Below are positions 49,999 through 61,889 of a DNA stretch of 64,000 bases, piece after piece; positions within the stretch are counted from its first letter, which is position 1, and every line of letters begins with the position of its first letter. The translations under genes and the position numbers were made by a program. Origin of the DNA: Gilliamella apicola (lineage in GTDB: Bacteria; Pseudomonadota; Gammaproteobacteria; Enterobacterales; Orbaceae); contig NZ_QGLP01000003.1 in NCBI RefSeq assembly GCF_003202915.1, positions 228,338 through 292,337 on the forward strand, in the 5' to 3' direction. The notes below the pieces were generated by a model. The model saw only the letters and a list, made by a program, of their open reading frames with translations. It was not told where the DNA came from and made no database searches.

Positions 49999-51414
49999 AT
50001 GTCAAAACAGCAAATCGGTGTCATTGGAATGGCCGTGATGGGGCGAAACTTAGCACTGAATATTGAAAGTCGTGGATTTTCAGTATCAATTTACAATCGC
50101 TCTAGAAACAAAACAGAAGAGGTTATAGCAGAACATTCTGATAAACAATTGGTTCCTTATTATAGTATTGAAGATTTTGTTAATTCTTTAGAAAAACCTC
50201 GCCGTATCTTAATTATGGTGCAAGCAGGTAAAGGTACCGATGCTGTCATTGATGAACTTAGACCCTTGTTAGATAAAGGTGATATTATTATTGATGGTGG
50301 TAATGCTTATTTTGAAGACACTATTCGTCGTAATAAGATGTTATCAAATGAAGGCTTTAATTTTATAGGGGCTGGTGTTTCTGGTGGTGAAGAAGGTGCA
50401 CTAAAAGGCCCTTCAATAATGCCAGGCGGTCAAAAAGAAGCTTATGAACTGGTTGCCCCAATTTTAGAAAAAATTGCTGCAAAAGCGAATGGGGAACCTT
50501 GCGTAGCTTATATCGGCCCTGATGGAGCAGGACATTATGTGAAAATGGCTCACAATGGAATTGAATATGGTGATATGCAATTAATTGCCGAAAGCTATAG
50601 TGTGCTAAAACATGTAGGAGGGTTAACTAATGATGAACTCTCTGATGTTTTTTCTGATTGGAATAAAGGCGAGTTAGACAGTTATTTAACTGAAATCACG
50701 GCTGATATCTTTAAATATAAAGATGAAAATGGCGATTATCTGATAGATAAAATCCTTGACGCGGCAGGCAATAAAGGTACTGGCAAATGGACAAGCCAAA
50801 GCGCATTAGATTTAGGTGAACCATTATCTTTAATTACTGAATCGGTATTTGCACGTTATATTTCCGCGATTAAAGATCAACGCGTTGCTGCATCAAAAAT
50901 ACTAAAAGGACCTAGTAAAGAGGCATTTACAGGGGATAAGCAAGCGTTAATTGAAAAAGTTCGTAAAGCACTTTATATGGGTAAGATTATCTCTTATGCT
51001 CAAGGATTTGCGCAATTAAAAGCCGCATCAGAACATTATAATTGGCAATTGGATTATGGCGAAATTGCTAAGATTTTTAGAGCGGGTTGTATTATTCGCG
51101 CACAATTTTTACAAAAAATTACTGATGCTTATACTGAAAATAATAATATTGATAACTTACTTTTAGCACCATATTTTTCTAAAACCGTTGAAGCTTATCA
51201 ACAACCATTGCGTGACGTTATCAGTTTAGCCGTTTTACATGGCATCCCAGTTCCTACTTTATCTGCAGCAATTGCATATTATGATAGTTATCGCTCGGAA
51301 GTATTACCAGCTAATTTAATTCAGGCCCAGCGAGACTATTTTGGTGCACATACTTATAGACGTATCGATAAAGATGGCGTGTTCCATACAGATTGGTTAA
51401 ATATTGAATCTTAA
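49999..51414 (+). CDS. gnd: 6-phosphogluconate dehydrogenase (decarboxylating)
   Basis: The 471-residue enzyme (E. coli 468) oxidises 6-phosphogluconate to ribulose-5-phosphate with NADP+ in the oxidative pentose phosphate pathway. The Rossmann motif is [16 protein letters not shown] with an NADP-type NRS loop. The catalytic block has [21 protein letters not shown] and [22 protein letters not shown] (catalytic Lys and Glu), with the C-terminal [24 protein letters not shown]. It is apparently monocistronic; zwf is not nearby. Confidence 0.98.
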   Translation: MSKQQIGVIGMAVMGRNLALNIESRGFSVSIYNRSRNKTEEVIAEHSDKQLVPYYSIEDFVNSLEKPRRILIMVQAGKGTDAVIDELRPLLDKGDIIIDGGNAYFEDTIRRNKMLSNEGFNFIGAGVSGGEEGALKGPSIMPGGQKEAYELVAPILEKIAAKANGEPCVAYIGPDGAGHYVKMAHNGIEYGDMQLIAESYSVLKHVGGLTNDELSDVFSDWNKGELDSYLTEITADIFKYKDENGDYLIDKILDAAGNKGTGKWTSQSALDLGEPLSLITESVFARYISAIKDQRVAASKILKGPSKEAFTGDKQALIEKVRKALYMGKIISYAQGFAQLKAASEHYNWQLDYGEIAKIFRAGCIIRAQFLQKITDAYTENNNIDNLLLAPYFSKTVEAYQQPLRDVISLAVLHGIPVPTLSAAIAYYDSYRSEVLPANLIQAQRDYFGAHTYRRIDKDGVFHTDWLNIES

Positions 51415-51446
51415 TTTTGATTGTTATTTTTTCTTATATTGAGTTT

Positions 51447-51472
51447 AAGAGTGCAAAATAGGTTGCACTCTT
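51447..51472 (+). terminator. Hairpin downstream of gnd
   Basis: A perfect 10-bp inverted repeat AAGAGTGCAA/TTGCACTCTT with a 6-base centre lies 33 bases after gnd. No T-run follows it on the plus strand, so it may be a weak terminator or a 3'-end stabilising stem. Confidence 0.45.
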
Positions 51473-51595
51473 ACAAAATTTATACACCTTTTACACTCTT
51501 TTTAGCCAAATTTACCGAAGTTTATTTCTCGGGAAAACTTGTGGTTATTGGCGTTGGTCTTGTCAAGAAAATTTATTTTTTAAAAAACTAGAAAA

Positions 51596-51642
51596 ACACA
51601 ATATATGGTGTATAATTCACGCATATTTACTACATATAGTGT
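51596..51642 (+). promoter_or_regulatory. Pair of NrdR boxes in the nrdDG promoter
   Basis: Box 1 ACACAATATATGGTGT (51596-51611) fits the palindromic NrdR consensus ACACWATATATWGTGT with at most one change. Box 2 TTACTACATATAGTGT (51627-51642) is a weaker match. They start 31 bases apart, three helical turns, the spacing normally seen for NrdR. A TATAAT -10 hexamer at 51611-51616 starts at the last base of box 1, so bound NrdR would occlude RNA polymerase. The rest of the 376-base gnd-nrdD spacer shows no reading frame of interest, and no clear FNR site was seen. Confidence 0.8.
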
Positions 51643-51790
51643 TTTCTTTAGCAATGTGAAAATCCGACTTTATATCAAAAAGCCCATATTTCAACAAAAA
51701 ATCAATAGTTTTGAATTATTACAAAAACTATGAAGGTTGATATAAAAATCATGCCGAACGCTAACTATTAATGAATATCAAGGAGTATAT

Positions 51791-53926
51791 ATGCCCATAG
51801 TAATCAAACGTGATGGCTGTCAAACTGCATTTAATGAGAATCGCATTAAAGATGCTATTATAAGAGCGGCTGTTGCGGCCAATGTTGAGGACCCAGATTA
51901 TTGTGCTGCTGTTGCTCGCGTTGTTACCAATCAAATGAAGGATCGGGACAGTGTTGATATTAATGAAATTCAAGATATGGTTGAAAATCAGCTCATGTCA
52001 GGTCCTTATAAAAAATTGGCCAGAGCTTATATTGAATATCGACATGATCGTGATCGTGCCCGTGAAGAACGTAGCCGTTTGAACCAAGATATTCGTGGTT
52101 TAATAGAACAAAGTAACGTCGCCATTTTGAACGAGAATGCCAATAAAGATAGTAAAGTTATTCCAACTCAACGTGATCTACTAGCTGGTATTGTTGCTCG
52201 ACATTATGCTAAACAATATTTATTACCCAAAGATATTTCTCATGCTCATGATTGTGGTGAAATTCATTACCATGATCTTGATTATGCCCCATTTTTCCCA
52301 ATGTTCAATTGTATGTTAATTGATTTAGATGGAATGTTAACTAATGGTTTTAAAATGGGTAATGCTGAAATTGAGCCGCCAAAGTCTATTGCAACTGCAA
52401 CTGCGGTAACCGCTCAAATTATTGCGCAAGTAGCCAGTCATATTTATGGCGGTACCACCATTAATCGAATTGATGAAATTTTAGCAAAATTCGTGACTAT
52501 CAGTTATCAAAAACATAAAAAAGTTGCAGAAGAATGGAATATTCCAGATCCTGAAGCTTATGCAGAAAGCCGTACCCAAAAAGAGTGTTATGATGCATTT
52601 CAATCTCTAGAGTATGAAGTTAATACACTCCATACCGCTAATGGACAAACTCCTTTTGTTACTTTTGGTTTTGGTTTAGGAACCAGTTGGGAATCACGAT
52701 TAATTCAAGAATCGATTTTAAAAGTGCGTATAAAAGGCTTAGGTAAAAATCATAAAACAGCCGTATTCCCGAAACTGGTTTTTGCTATTAAAGATGGTAT
52801 TAACCATAAGCAAGGAGATGCTAATTATGACATTAAACAGTTAGCGTTAGAGTGTGCGAGTAAACGTATGTATCCGGATATTTTAAACTATGATAAAGTT
52901 GTTGACGTAACCGGATCATTCAAAACGCCAATGGGATGCCGAAGCTTTTTAGGTGTTTATGAAGAAGATGGCCAACAAATTCATGATGGACGTAACAATT
53001 TAGGGGTAATAAGCCTAAATTTACCTCGTATTGCAATTGAAGCTAAAGGTGATGAAGCCCGTTTCTGGGAAATTTTAGATAAACGTTTAAACCTTTGTAA
53101 AAAAGCATTAATGACGCGTATTGCTCGTCTTGATGGTGTAAAAGCACGTGTTGCGCCGATTTTATATATGGAAGGCGCATGTGGCGTTCGATTAAAAGAA
53201 GATGATAATGTTTCTGAAATCTTTAAAAATGGTCGCGCATCAATTTCATTAGGTTATATTGGTCTACATGAAACATTAAATGCTCTTTATGGTAACCAAA
53301 CTCACCCATTTGATAGCGAAACTTTACGTAAAAAAGGTGTGGCAATCGTTGAACACTTAGCCAAAGCTGTCGATCAGTGGAAAAAAGAGACTGGCTATGG
53401 TTTTAGCTTATATAGTACACCAAGTGAAAATTTATGTGACCGATTCTGCCGTTTAGATACAGCTGAATTTGGTATTATTCCTGGAGTAACCGATAAAGGC
53501 TACTATACTAATAGTTTCCATCTTGATGTTGAGAAAAAGGTTAATCCATATGAAAAAATTGAATTTGAAAAACCTTACCCCGCTTTAGCTAGTGGTGGAT
53601 TCATCTGTTATGGCGAGTATCCTAACATGATTAATAATGTTAAGGCATTAGAAGATGTATGGGATTATAGCTATACTCGAGTACCTTATTATGGTACCAA
53701 TACCCCGATTGACGAATGTTATGAATGTGGTTATACCGGTGAGTTCTCCTGTACTAGCAAGGGTTTTGTTTGCCCTAGTTGTGGTAATCATGATTCATCA
53801 AAAGTTTCTGTTACTCGCCGTGTTTGTGGATATTTAGGTAGTCCTGATGCTCGCCCATTTAATGCCGGTAAGCAAGAGGAAGTAAAACGTCGGGTTAAAC
53901 ATTTGGATAATGGTCAAATAGGTTAA
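51791..53926 (+). CDS. nrdD: Anaerobic ribonucleoside-triphosphate reductase
   Basis: The 711-residue class III reductase (E. coli NrdD 712) makes dNTPs without oxygen by a glycyl radical. It has an N-terminal ATP-cone (about 1-95), the ten-stranded barrel with active-site Cys (for example CMLIDLDGML), a C-terminal zinc site CYECGYTGEFSC...CPSC and the glycyl-radical motif RRVCGYLGSPDARPFNAGK. RBS AAGGAG. It is regulated by the NrdR boxes upstream and activated by NrdG, encoded next. It implies growth under anoxia. Confidence 0.99.
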   Translation: MPIVIKRDGCQTAFNENRIKDAIIRAAVAANVEDPDYCAAVARVVTNQMKDRDSVDINEIQDMVENQLMSGPYKKLARAYIEYRHDRDRAREERSRLNQDIRGLIEQSNVAILNENANKDSKVIPTQRDLLAGIVARHYAKQYLLPKDISHAHDCGEIHYHDLDYAPFFPMFNCMLIDLDGMLTNGFKMGNAEIEPPKSIATATAVTAQIIAQVASHIYGGTTINRIDEILAKFVTISYQKHKKVAEEWNIPDPEAYAESRTQKECYDAFQSLEYEVNTLHTANGQTPFVTFGFGLGTSWESRLIQESILKVRIKGLGKNHKTAVFPKLVFAIKDGINHKQGDANYDIKQLALECASKRMYPDILNYDKVVDVTGSFKTPMGCRSFLGVYEEDGQQIHDGRNNLGVISLNLPRIAIEAKGDEARFWEILDKRLNLCKKALMTRIARLDGVKARVAPILYMEGACGVRLKEDDNVSEIFKNGRASISLGYIGLHETLNALYGNQTHPFDSETLRKKGVAIVEHLAKAVDQWKKETGYGFSLYSTPSENLCDRFCRLDTAEFGIIPGVTDKGYYTNSFHLDVEKKVNPYEKIEFEKPYPALASGGFICYGEYPNMINNVKALEDVWDYSYTRVPYYGTNTPIDECYECGYTGEFSCTSKGFVCPSCGNHDSSKVSVTRRVCGYLGSPDARPFNAGKQEEVKRRVKHLDNGQIG

Positions 53927-53943
53927 TCAATAATTTTGTCATT

Positions 53944-54408
53944 ATGAATTATCATCGTTATTATCCTGTGGATGTCGTTAATGGCGAGGGGACTCGTTGT
54001 GCACTTTTTGTAGCAGGTTGTGTACATCAATGTCCAGGCTGTTATAACAAAAGCACATGGGGCGTAAACTCTGGTAAGCCATTTACACAAACAGTTGAAG
54101 ATCAAATTATTAAAGATTTACAAGATACCGAAATAAAACGCCAAGGATTATCACTTTCTGGTGGTGATCCTTTGCACCCTCAAAATATCCCAGCTATTTT
54201 AAAATTGGTTAAACGAGTTAAAACCGAATGCGATAATAAAGATATTTGGTTATGGACAGGTTATAAACTTGATGAATTAACCGATGATCAGCAAGCGGTA
54301 ATTCCTTATATTGATGTATTGATTGATGGAAAATTTGTGCAAGAACTGGCTGATCCTAAACTATTATGGCGAGGAAGCAGCAATCAAATAATCCATCGTT
54401 TCAAATAA
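53944..54408 (+). CDS. nrdG: Anaerobic ribonucleotide reductase activating protein
   Basis: The 154-residue radical-SAM enzyme (E. coli NrdG 154) generates the glycyl radical on NrdD using S-adenosylmethionine. The 4Fe-4S CxxxCxxC motif is in GCVHQCPGCYN, with SLSGGDPL as the GGE-like SAM site. It lies 17 bases after nrdD and is co-transcribed with it. It converges with the carbonic anhydrase gene, two bases away, without an obvious terminator between them. Confidence 0.98.
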   Translation: MNYHRYYPVDVVNGEGTRCALFVAGCVHQCPGCYNKSTWGVNSGKPFTQTVEDQIIKDLQDTEIKRQGLSLSGGDPLHPQNIPAILKLVKRVKTECDNKDIWLWTGYKLDELTDDQQAVIPYIDVLIDGKFVQELADPKLLWRGSSNQIIHRFK

Positions 54409-54410
54409 AT

Positions 54411-55070
54411 TTACTGTAATTTATGCAGATTTAACAAATAAGAAATCGCTTCGCGATAGTTGATTTCAAGATTTTCACTACTTGATGATGTAATGTGTAA
54501 ATCGGTAATCTTGCCATTATCGATCCCATAGACCCAACCATGCAAATTGACTTTTTGACCTCGTTGCCATGCCGATTGAATGATTGTGGAATGTCCTAAG
54601 TTATAGATCTGTTCAATTACATTAAGTTCACATAAAATATCCATTCTAATATCAGCAGGGAATTTGCCAAGTAAAGAACTATTACGAAACCATAAATCTC
54701 GAATATGAAGTAACCAATTATTAATTAAACCTAAGTCCGGATTTTCAACCGCAGCGCGAATGCCACCACAATCTAAATGACCACAAACAATAATATCTTC
54801 GATTTTAAGTACATCAACTGCATATTGAACAACCGAAAGGCAATTTAGGTCCGTATGAATTACTTGGTTGCCAACATTTCGGTGAACAAACATTTCTCCT
54901 GGTTTTAGTTTAATCAATTTTTCTGCAGGAACCCGGCTATCAGAACAACCAATCCATAAAAATTTTGGATTTTGTGCAATAGCAAGTTGTTTAAAAAATT
55001 CAGGGTCTTCCTGCTCTATTTTTTCTGACCATTCATGGTTAAAACGAATTAAATCACTTACATCAAACAT
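54411..55070 (-). CDS. can: Beta-class carbonic anhydrase
   Basis: The 219-residue enzyme (E. coli Can 220) interconverts CO2 and bicarbonate, supplying carboxylases. The zinc ligands are in CSDSRVPAE (Cys and Asp-Arg dyad) and GHLDCGG (His, Cys). The opening [25 protein letters not shown] is close to the Can type. The C-terminal segment [13 protein letters not shown] is also typical. It ends next to nrdG (convergent). Confidence 0.96.
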   Translation of the reverse strand: MFDVSDLIRFNHEWSEKIEQEDPEFFKQLAIAQNPKFLWIGCSDSRVPAEKLIKLKPGEMFVHRNVGNQVIHTDLNCLSVVQYAVDVLKIEDIIVCGHLDCGGIRAAVENPDLGLINNWLLHIRDLWFRNSSLLGKFPADIRMDILCELNVIEQIYNLGHSTIIQSAWQRGQKVNLHGWVYGIDNGKITDLHITSSSSENLEINYREAISYLLNLHKLQ

Positions 55071-55125
55071 ATATCTATTCCTTATTATATTTTGTTGTGT
55101 TAATAATGTTTGTTATTTTGTATAG

Positions 55126-56184
55126 CTAAATTGTTTTTACATGCTGAATCTTACTTTTCATTATTAACTTTCGCCATATTGGCGTAGTAAGAATTTTGGC
55201 TTTGATAATTTTACTATAGAGCTTTAAACGTAAAGGTATAGTTTTTTGGTAATAATGTTTGTTTGGTTTCGCTAGACCACTATTTAATATTTTGCTTAAA
55301 ATCTCAGCACTATCAAGTGCATAACTGATCCCTTCTAACGAGCTTGCGCTAATGAAACCAGCAGCTTCACCGATTAAAAAAATATTTTCATTACCGGTAT
55401 AAAAATCTCGGAAGCGATTTGGATAAACCACAAGACATTTTTCAGTTTTTAACGATTCACCAAAAATAAAACCTTGCTTAGTTAGCTTTTGTTTTAATAA
55501 TTCAAAATGTTGATTCGCTGTTTTTTTCGGGAACGCACCGCCAAAAATGAAATATCCATCTTTAGAAATACTCCATGCATAGCAATTAGTAGATTGATTA
55601 TCAAAAATACAAGAATAAAAAGGACGTTGATGTTTTTCAGCAAACCATTGTTGAATCGCAACATATTGCCTGATGGAATGATGAGGATAGCGCATACGTC
55701 TAACAACTGAGTTAGCACCATCGGCACCAACTACATATTTAGCGGTAATTTTATACTCTACGTTATTTTCATCAATATAAGTGACTTGATATCCATCGAT
55801 GACTCTTCTAATTTCTTTGCATAGCGTGTTATGTAAAACGTTAACATTGTTTGGAATCAGTGATTTTAACCATAGATCGAATTTATGCCTATCAAAGCTG
55901 ACATAACTGCGCTGATAATTACGAATTAGTTTAGTTTGAAGATCAATCGTTTTAACACTAAAGATTTGCGGTTCAGTTAATATATCAGCAGGTAAATTTA
56001 ATTTTTGGCGCACAAAGGCTTTTTGGGCGTCGTTAGCTAATAAACCACCACAAGGTTTATGAAAGCCTTCATTACCCGTTTGATGTTTTTTATCTAGTGC
56101 AATAATTTTAAAAGAGGAATTAAGTAAGCGTGCGAGCGTACTACCGGCAGGTCCAAGTCCAATGATTGCAATATCGTAGTCCAT
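55126..56184 (-). CDS. FAD-dependent oxidoreductase of the geranylgeranyl-reductase-like group
   Basis: The 352-residue flavoprotein has the PHBH/geranylgeranyl-reductase fold: the Rossmann GxGxxG in [26 protein letters not shown] (the PxxWxC-like or CGG region), [12 protein letters not shown] and [25 protein letters not shown]. Related small single-gene enzymes are often annotated as NAD(P)/FAD-dependent oxidoreductases, and no carotenoid or archaeal lipid genes are near, so the substrate is unknown. No signal peptide. It is on the minus strand between yjiA and can, possibly as a single gene. Confidence 0.85.
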   Translation of the reverse strand: MDYDIAIIGLGPAGSTLARLLNSSFKIIALDKKHQTGNEGFHKPCGGLLANDAQKAFVRQKLNLPADILTEPQIFSVKTIDLQTKLIRNYQRSYVSFDRHKFDLWLKSLIPNNVNVLHNTLCKEIRRVIDGYQVTYIDENNVEYKITAKYVVGADGANSVVRRMRYPHHSIRQYVAIQQWFAEKHQRPFYSCIFDNQSTNCYAWSISKDGYFIFGGAFPKKTANQHFELLKQKLTKQGFIFGESLKTEKCLVVYPNRFRDFYTGNENIFLIGEAAGFISASSLEGISYALDSAEILSKILNSGLAKPNKHYYQKTIPLRLKLYSKIIKAKILTTPIWRKLIMKSKIQHVKTI

Positions 56185-56322
56185 ATTTTTGTATTGTATG
56201 TTATAACAGGTTGAAAACTGTTCATTCTATCATATTTGATAAAAAGGCAGTTAATAGTAAAATTGATGATTTTTCGATTTTATTAAAATTTTTGAGAAAA
56301 AAGGGGAATTGCTGAAAACCAG

Positions 56323-57354
56323 TTAACTGGCGGCACTTTGCAAAAATGCCTTGCTCAATTCATCAAATGGTAATGTTCGACTAATCACGACTAAGCGAGA
56401 TATTTTTTCCGAAGCTTGTTGCCAAGGTGAACCATAATCAAAACCGACGATTTTATGGACACCTTGAACGATCAGTTTTTGAGTATTGTCTTTAATTGCA
56501 AGTATACCTTTATAGCGCAGCATATCATTGCCATATTTTTCAACTAAATTTTCCATAAATGAACCAATTTTTTTTAAATCAAGTTCTCCTGCTTCAAAAT
56601 AATAAGAACAGATGTCATCATTCCATGATGAGGTTTGATAGGGAATTTTTTTAAACTTAGTTTCTAATTTTTTTGAAGGATCAACGATAAATAAGCCTTT
56701 ATTGAGAACTAACTCTTCATCTAAATCAAAGGCATGAATATCTAACCATTGTGATTTGGCTATTTTCCCATTAACCGCTTGATAGATAACTGCTTTACTG
56801 TTGATTTTTTGAATCCGATTTACAATCTCAGTTTGTTGTTGTTCAGTTATACAATCAGTTTTAGATAAAATAATACGATCGGCAAAACCAATTTGAGAAA
56901 CAGCAACTCGATGTTCATTTAAATGCTGCAAAATATGCTGAGAATCAACAATAGTAATAATCGCATCAAGTCTGATGGTTTGTCTAATTAGCTCATCAAT
57001 AAAAAAAGTTTGAATAATTGGCGCTGGGTCAGCGAGTCCCGTGGTTTCGATAATAAGCCTATCAAATTGCAATTTACCTGCTAGCCTTTCTGCATATAAT
57101 TGATGAAGGGCCTTGGTCAATTCTCCTTGCACTGTACAACAAATGCAACCATTAGTCATTTCAATCACTTGAATATCATGATTTGGTGTAAGTAAGTTGC
57201 TATCGAGATTTACTGGGCCAAATTCATTTTCAATAATCATTATTTTTTCGTTATGATTATTTTCAAGCAGGTAATTGATGAGAGTGGTTTTTCCTGAACC
57301 CAGAAATCCGGTTAATAAAGTGGCAGGTAATAATGATGTATTATTTTGTGTCAT
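56323..57354 (-). CDS. yjiA: COG0523 (CobW-type) metal-associated GTPase, YjiA-like
   Basis: The 343-residue GTPase of the CobW/COG0523 metallochaperone group has the P-loop GFLGSGKTTL, the CxCC metal-binding motif in GCICCTVQ, ETTGLADPAP (Walker B/G3 region) and the NKxD-equivalent SKTD. Its C-terminal CobW_C domain covers about residues 230-335. The neighbour encoding the YjiX-like protein identifies it as YjiA-like. Members act in zinc, iron or cobalt delivery; YjiA itself has no firmly assigned client. Confidence 0.9.
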   Translation of the reverse strand: MTQNNTSLLPATLLTGFLGSGKTTLINYLLENNHNEKIMIIENEFGPVNLDSNLLTPNHDIQVIEMTNGCICCTVQGELTKALHQLYAERLAGKLQFDRLIIETTGLADPAPIIQTFFIDELIRQTIRLDAIITIVDSQHILQHLNEHRVAVSQIGFADRIILSKTDCITEQQQTEIVNRIQKINSKAVIYQAVNGKIAKSQWLDIHAFDLDEELVLNKGLFIVDPSKKLETKFKKIPYQTSSWNDDICSYYFEAGELDLKKIGSFMENLVEKYGNDMLRYKGILAIKDNTQKLIVQGVHKIVGFDYGSPWQQASEKISRLVVISRTLPFDELSKAFLQSAAS

Positions 57355-57371
57355 ACATTATCTCTTTATAT

Positions 57372-57569
57372 TTAACAGCACTTAAAGCCACCTTTGCCAC
57401 TATAACGTGCATCTTGTCGTTCTTTAAAAAACTCTTCATAAGTCATAGGAGTCTGTTCAGGATGGGTCAGTTTCATATGTTGAACATAAGTATCGTAATC
57501 GGGAATCCCAACCATTAACTTGGCTGCTTGACCTAAATATTTACCTGCTTTAGCGATTGAGTCAAACAT
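57372..57569 (-). CDS. yjiX: YbdD/YjiX family small protein
   Basis: The 65-residue protein matches the YbdD/YjiX family: [52 protein letters not shown], ending in KCC. It lies 17 bases upstream of yjiA in the same direction, as in E. coli btsT-yjiX-yjiA. The btsT/cstA carrier that precedes yjiX or ybdD in other genomes is missing here. Its role is unknown; family members are linked to peptide or pyruvate carriers CstA and BtsT by context only. Confidence 0.88.
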   Translation of the reverse strand: MFDSIAKAGKYLGQAAKLMVGIPDYDTYVQHMKLTHPEQTPMTYEEFFKERQDARYSGKGGFKCC

Positions 57570-59126
<1,557 letters not shown>

Positions 59127-59168
59127 TGCCGTGTTTAACGTTATTTAAATATTAGAACGGAGTGGAAT

Positions 59169-59744
59169 ATGACAAAGCAAGCATTAGTTTTTTTATCAAA
59201 TGGCTGTGAGGAAACCGAAGCGGTTACAACTATTGATCTATTAACACGCGCTGGAATTAAAGTTACTTACGCCAGTATCACTGAAGATAAAAAAGTTGAA
59301 TGTTCTCGTGGTGTCACTATTTTAGCCCCAAAAACCTTTTCAGAAGTTGATAATCTTGATTTTGATGTGATTATTTTACCTGGCGGATTAACTGGAGCTG
59401 AAAACTTTCGAGACTCTCAACAATTAATTAAAAAATTAAAACAAGCACATCAGGCTAAGGTCGTCATTGCTGCTATTTGTGCAACACCTGCCATGGTTTT
59501 CCAACATCACAATTTATTCCCAAATGCTTATATGACAGGTTATCCAACGACCAAAGATACAATTAAAAATTGGAAATCGGATAGAGTTTATTTTGATGCT
59601 CAATATAAACTTATCACAAGTCAAGGTCCTGGAACATCTATTGATTTTGCATTAAAAATAATTGAAGTTCTGTTAGATAAAAAGACTGCGGCTGAAGTAG
59701 CTGCACAATTGGTGCTTCCACAAGGGATAGAATCTTACCAATAA
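59169..59744 (+). CDS. yajL: DJ-1/PfpI family protein, YajL-like
   Basis: The 191-residue DJ-1-superfamily protein has the nucleophile elbow AAICATPAMVF with the redox-sensitive Cys, Glu near the N-terminus (CEETEAVTTIDLLTRAG) and LPGGLTGAENFRDS. These match YajL (E. coli 196 residues), a protein linked to oxidative stress protection, with reported chaperone and glyoxalase or deglycase activities that are still debated. RBS GGAGTGG. It lies 12 bases before fieF. Confidence 0.92.
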   Translation: MTKQALVFLSNGCEETEAVTTIDLLTRAGIKVTYASITEDKKVECSRGVTILAPKTFSEVDNLDFDVIILPGGLTGAENFRDSQQLIKKLKQAHQAKVVIAAICATPAMVFQHHNLFPNAYMTGYPTTKDTIKNWKSDRVYFDAQYKLITSQGPGTSIDFALKIIEVLLDKKTAAEVAAQLVLPQGIESYQ

Positions 59745-59755
59745 ATAGGTAACAA

Positions 59756-60652
59756 ATGTCAAAATCACATTTGTACGAAAAATTAATTAAAACGGCAACA
59801 TTATGTGCCGTTTTAATTTCTGTTTTCCTTATTATTATCAAATTACTTACGTGCTGGTTTACCGGCTCAATGAGTTTATTTGCTTCGCTTTTAGATTCTA
59901 GTATCGATTTGCTGGCATCCGGGCTTAATTTTTTCTTGGTTCGTTATGCATTAAAACCGGCTGATGATGATCATACTTTTGGTCACGGGAAAGCCGAATC
60001 GTTAGCCGCATTAGCGCAAAGTACCTTTATTATTGGTTCAGCGAGCATTTTGTTACTTTCTAGTATCAAATCAATTATTCATCCTACTGTGATAAAGTCA
60101 CCTTTATTAGGTATTAGCGTATCTATCATTTCGGTTATTGTGACAGGTATATTAGTTTTATATCAAAAACATGTTATAAAAGAGACAAATAGCAAAGCGA
60201 TAGAAGCAGATATGTTACATTACTCTTCAGATATGTTTATGAACATTGCGGTTATTATGGCGCTATTTTTAAATTGGTATGGGATTACTTATGCTGACGC
60301 TTGCTTTGCATTTTTTATTGCGTTATATATTTTTTATAATGCTTGTAAAATAGCTTATAGTGCAATTCAAGACTTGTTAGATAAAGCTTTACCAGAAAGT
60401 GATAATCAGAAAATCAGAGATATTGTTTCTTCTTATGCAAATGTACGTGGTTTCCATGATTTGAAAACTAGACAATCAGGGCCGCTAAAATTTATACAAT
60501 TGCATCTTGAATTAGATGATGACATGCCATTAATAAAAGCTCATGCAGTTGCTGATGCAATTGAAAAACATATCTCTCGAGAATTTTCCCCAGCAACAGT
60601 AATTATCCATCAAGATCCTGTGTCTGTTGTTCCTTTAGAAATGAATCAGTAG
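59756..60652 (+). CDS. fieF: Cation-efflux protein FieF (CDF family)
   Basis: The 298-residue inner-membrane CDF transporter (E. coli FieF/YiiP 300) exports Zn2+ or Fe2+ by proton antiport. Six membrane helices are predicted. The transport site is formed by LLDSSIDLLAS (Asp pair of helix 2) and HYSSDMFMN (His and Asp of helix 5). The cytoplasmic domain has His residues near the C-terminus. The site residues match the DD-HD pattern of YiiP. The fieF-pfkA order is the same as in E. coli. Confidence 0.93.
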   Translation: MSKSHLYEKLIKTATLCAVLISVFLIIIKLLTCWFTGSMSLFASLLDSSIDLLASGLNFFLVRYALKPADDDHTFGHGKAESLAALAQSTFIIGSASILLLSSIKSIIHPTVIKSPLLGISVSIISVIVTGILVLYQKHVIKETNSKAIEADMLHYSSDMFMNIAVIMALFLNWYGITYADACFAFFIALYIFYNACKIAYSAIQDLLDKALPESDNQKIRDIVSSYANVRGFHDLKTRQSGPLKFIQLHLELDDDMPLIKAHAVADAIEKHISREFSPATVIIHQDPVSVVPLEMNQ

Positions 60653-60746
60653 AAAAACTATTCAAAATAGCTCCTAAACTTTATATTGTTAGTTAATTAT
60701 TATGACTCTATAATAGCCAAAGGTTTATAAATTGGAGTTATTTTTT

Positions 60747-61709
60747 ATGATAAAAAAAATAGGTATTTTAACCAGTGGTGGTGATGCCCCAGGGATGAAT
60801 GCAGCTATTCGTGGCGTTGTGAGAACCGCGTTAACTGAAGGTCTAGAGGTTTTCGGTATCTATGATGGTTATTTGGGACTTTGTGAAGATCACATTGTTA
60901 AGTTAGATCGCGCCAGTGTTTCAGATATTATCACCCGAGGTGGCACATTTTTAGGATCTGCGAGGTTTCCTGAATTTAAAGATCCAGAAGTTAGAAAAAA
61001 AGGGATCGCGAATTTAAAGAAACATCAAATTGACGCCTTAGTGGTTATTGGTGGAGATGGTTCATATATGGGGGCTATGCGATTAACTGAAGAAGGTTTT
61101 CCATGCATAGGTTTACCTGGCACCATTGATAATGATATTCGTGGAACTGACTATACTATTGGTTATTTCACTGCACTAAGCACAGTTGTAGAATCTATTG
61201 ATAGATTAAGAGACACTTGTTCTTCTCATCATCGAATTTCTGTTATTGAGATCATGGGGCGTGATTGTGGTGATTTGACATTAAGTGCATCAGTGGCTGG
61301 CGGTTGTGAATTTATGATCATCCCTGAAGTTTCTTATACTAAAGAAGACTTAATTGAAGAGATAAAATTAGGCTTTGCCAAAGGTAAAAAACATGCAATT
61401 GTGACTGTTACGGAGCATATGTGTGATGTGAACCAATTGGCTAAGGATATTGAAGCAGCTGTCCATCATGAAACTCGAGCAACAATTTTGGGTCATGTAC
61501 AGCGCGGTGGTTCACCGGTGCCTTATGACCGAATTTTAGGTTCGCGAATGGGTGCTTATGCTGTTGAATTACTTATTAATGGTCATGCAGGCCGTTGTGT
61601 TGGTATCCAAAATGGTAAATTAGTGCATCATGATATTATTGATGCTATCAATAATATGAAAAGACCATTTGATATGGATCTTTACAATACTGCAAAACGT
61701 TTATTCTAA
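60747..61709 (+). CDS. pfkA: 6-phosphofructokinase 1
   Basis: The 320-residue enzyme (E. coli 320) phosphorylates fructose-6-phosphate, the committed step of glycolysis. The start at 60747 ([18 protein letters not shown]) has GGAG upstream; a longer frame uses TTG. Signatures: ATP-binding GGDGSYMGA, catalytic [16 protein letters not shown] (Asp127 region), and [23 protein letters not shown]. The last stem of a 3' inverted repeat lies over its final codons. It implies a complete Embden-Meyerhof pathway. Confidence 0.98.
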   Translation: MIKKIGILTSGGDAPGMNAAIRGVVRTALTEGLEVFGIYDGYLGLCEDHIVKLDRASVSDIITRGGTFLGSARFPEFKDPEVRKKGIANLKKHQIDALVVIGGDGSYMGAMRLTEEGFPCIGLPGTIDNDIRGTDYTIGYFTALSTVVESIDRLRDTCSSHHRISVIEIMGRDCGDLTLSASVAGGCEFMIIPEVSYTKEDLIEEIKLGFAKGKKHAIVTVTEHMCDVNQLAKDIEAAVHHETRATILGHVQRGGSPVPYDRILGSRMGAYAVELLINGHAGRCVGIQNGKLVHHDIIDAINNMKRPFDMDLYNTAKRLF

Positions 61710-61723
61710 AAGTTGCAGTATTG
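61685..61723 (+). repeat. Inverted repeat spanning the pfkA stop codon
   Basis: CAATACTGCAA (61685-61695) and TTGCAGTATTG (61713-61723) form a perfect 11-bp stem with a 17-base loop containing the pfkA stop. It lacks a T-run, so a classical terminator is doubtful; it may shape the mRNA 3' end. Confidence 0.5.
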
Positions 61724-61889
61724 ATAATCTAATAAGATGTGAATAATTGGTAATACTATGGTTTAAATTTAGTCTATCTATTATTCACATTATTAATTTA
61801 TAAAAACTTTAAAATCGAATTAATTTCAAAAGTAATTTCTTCTTATTTTTAACTAAATTAGCTAAAAATCATACCAATTGAGGGATTTT

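Noticed and set aside
57333..57518. 61-codon plus-strand frame opposite yjiX
   Set aside because: The minus strand carries the recognisable YjiX protein.
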